Under the pieces are notes generated by a model that was not told where the DNA came from, ran no database searches, and saw only the letters and a list, made by a program, of their open reading frames with translations. From IMG/VR virus record IMGVR_UViG_3300032278_002677, positions 1 through 48,740 of that record: DNA of 48,740 bases. One strand, given 5' to 3'. The position numbers and the translations under genes are program-made. Below are positions 47,753 through 48,740 of the stretch, piece after piece. How positions within the stretch are numbered: position 1 is the stretch's first letter; every line of letters starts with the position of its first letter. Origin of the DNA: a virus.

Positions 47753-48740
47753 CACGGTGCTGCCCTCGGCGGCCCGCAACCGCTGGTTGGCCTGCCGGAC
47801 GTATTCCTCGCAGCACTCGAATCCCACGAACCGTCGCCCCTCCTGGGCTGCCACCAGCCCGACGGTGCCCGCCCCGGCGAACGGATCTATGACCAGCCCC
47901 GGCACCCACTCGTCGCCGCCACATTGGCACGACGGTGCCGGGTCCGCGTACTCGTAAACGTTCTCGGTGCTGCCCTGCTGGTTGTATGGCGACCCCTCAG
48001 CGTTCTGAGTAGACCACCGGCGATTGCGCTCGCCCACCTTAACGCGCCCCTGCCGCCACGGCGCCTCGCAGGCCGCACACACCCGTGCCGGACACGCCGC
48101 CCGGACCCACGGCTCAACCAGCGCAGGCGGAAACGTCGCGAAGTGTGCCCCCGGGTAGCCGCGAGTGTTGCACACCTGTACGAGCGGCAGCCCGTCCTCG
48201 GCAAGCACCAGATCGCTCGTGCGGAAGTTGCGCCCCGCCGGGTTTGGCGGCGCGTAGTGTCCCGATCCGTCGCCGACGTCCGGTGATTTCGCAATCGCCG
48301 CCGCCGGCCCGCGGCCGTACATGTACGCGGAGCGGTCTATACTCGCCTGCGTATACGGCGCGCGGATCGCGCCGGCGTCCCAATAATATCGGGGAGAGCG
48401 CGTGAGCAAAAACCAGTATTCATGCGACGTGGCGGGTCTGTCGGTTACGCTCTCGGGCATGCCGTTCCGCTTGACCCACGGGACATCGGCGCGGCACCAC
48501 CAGCCGTCCGCTTGCAACGCGATCGCGGCGCGGTGAGGGACCATGAGCTTGTCCTTTGGCTTCGACTTTGGCGGCGCGATACGTTTTTGGCCATCGTATG
48601 CAATCCCTCGCCTGTGCTTGACGCCGTACTGGCTCCCGGCACCACCGGATGCGGCGTAACTGTCACCGAGGTTCAAGAGAAAACACCCGTCCGGGCGCAG
48701 CACGCGCCGGATCTCTCGACAGCACTCGACCAGATGCTCG
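47696..48740 (-). CDS. DNA methyltransferase, beta class, C-terminal part (cut by window edge)
   Basis: Reads EHLVECCREIRRVLRPDG from the edge, then CFLLNLGDSYAASGGAGSQY; the rest includes SHEYWFLLTRSPRYYWD, a cysteine pair ACPARVCAACEAPW and motif I DPFAGAGTVG about 50 residues before the end. Motif IV is missing here and present at the left window end, so both are probably one gene. Beta-class enzymes methylate N4-cytosine or N6-adenine. No partner endonuclease is next to it, so it is probably an orphan protecting phage DNA. Confidence 0.88.
   Translation of the reverse strand, partial: EHLVECCREIRRVLRPDGCFLLNLGDSYAASGGAGSQYGVKHRRGIAYDGQKRIAPPKSKPKDKLMVPHRAAIALQADGWWCRADVPWVKRNGMPESVTDRPATSHEYWFLLTRSPRYYWDAGAIRAPYTQASIDRSAYMYGRGPAAAIAKSPDVGDGSGHYAPPNPAGRNFRTSDLVLAEDGLPLVQVCNTRGYPGAHFATFPPALVEPWVRAACPARVCAACEAPWRQGRVKVGERNRRWSTQNAEGSPYNQQGSTENVYEYADPAPSCQCGGDEWVPGLVIDPFAGAGTVGLVAAQEGRRFVGFECCEEYVRQANQRLRAAEGSTVHPDGSVSEQLSMELHNGG

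Overview
The window is almost all of a tailed double-stranded DNA phage genome, GC-rich by eye, with a long-tailed (siphovirus-like) morphogenesis block. Tail genes include a 1033-aa tape measure protein, two tail-tube-like proteins, a distal tail protein, a tail hub and a frameshifted tail chaperone. The head genes are Mu-like: a portal fused to a MuF-type domain, a Mu-I-like protease with a nested scaffold start, and a cement-like protein. I see no integrase or transposase. Heptose-pathway genes, a TolB-like propeller and an M15 peptidase fit a Gram-negative-type host, but this is inference because heptosyl glycans also occur elsewhere. The two window ends carry the 5' and 3' parts of what is probably one DNA methyltransferase gene. 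The map is therefore probably circular or circularly permuted, with a short piece of that gene missing between the ends.

Layout, left to right. 0-11.5 kb, minus strand: early/accessory genes. These are a winged-helix protein, a lambda-O-like replication initiator with 12-bp iterons inside its gene (probable origin), many small unknown proteins, a type II restriction-modification pair, and an ArdC-like antirestriction protein. Several are preceded by their own sigma70-type promoter, whose spacer holds a repeated GCTAG-like element. 11.5-11.9 kb: divergent regulatory region. 11.9-14.7 kb, plus strand: a putative single-strand annealing protein, a DNA polymerase sliding clamp and a lysine/proline-rich protein whose start overlaps the clamp out of frame.

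14.7-19.3 kb, minus strand: a compact operon for glycan work, with a GT9 heptosyltransferase, PfkB/HldE-like kinase, HldE-like nucleotidyltransferase, second glycosyltransferase and SAM methyltransferase. 19.3-20.2 kb: two near-identical small membrane proteins. 20.2-40 kb: tail, head and packaging genes, plus an M15 peptidoglycan peptidase. 40-48.7 kb: Mom-like DNA modification protein, with a tRNA-like sequence over its extended 3' end, then ParB-like protein, HNH nuclease, HExxH protein, secreted TolB-like propeller, RuvC, two sigma factors and a deoxyribosyltransferase-like fusion. Last comes a methyltransferase next to a decayed second copy interrupted by a thermonuclease gene.

Together the genes suggest a phage that replicates with a host polymerase recruited by its own clamp, may reprogram transcription with two sigma factors, protects DNA by several means (methyltransferases, Mom, ArdC, an RM pair), and probably alters a surface or virion glycan with heptose.
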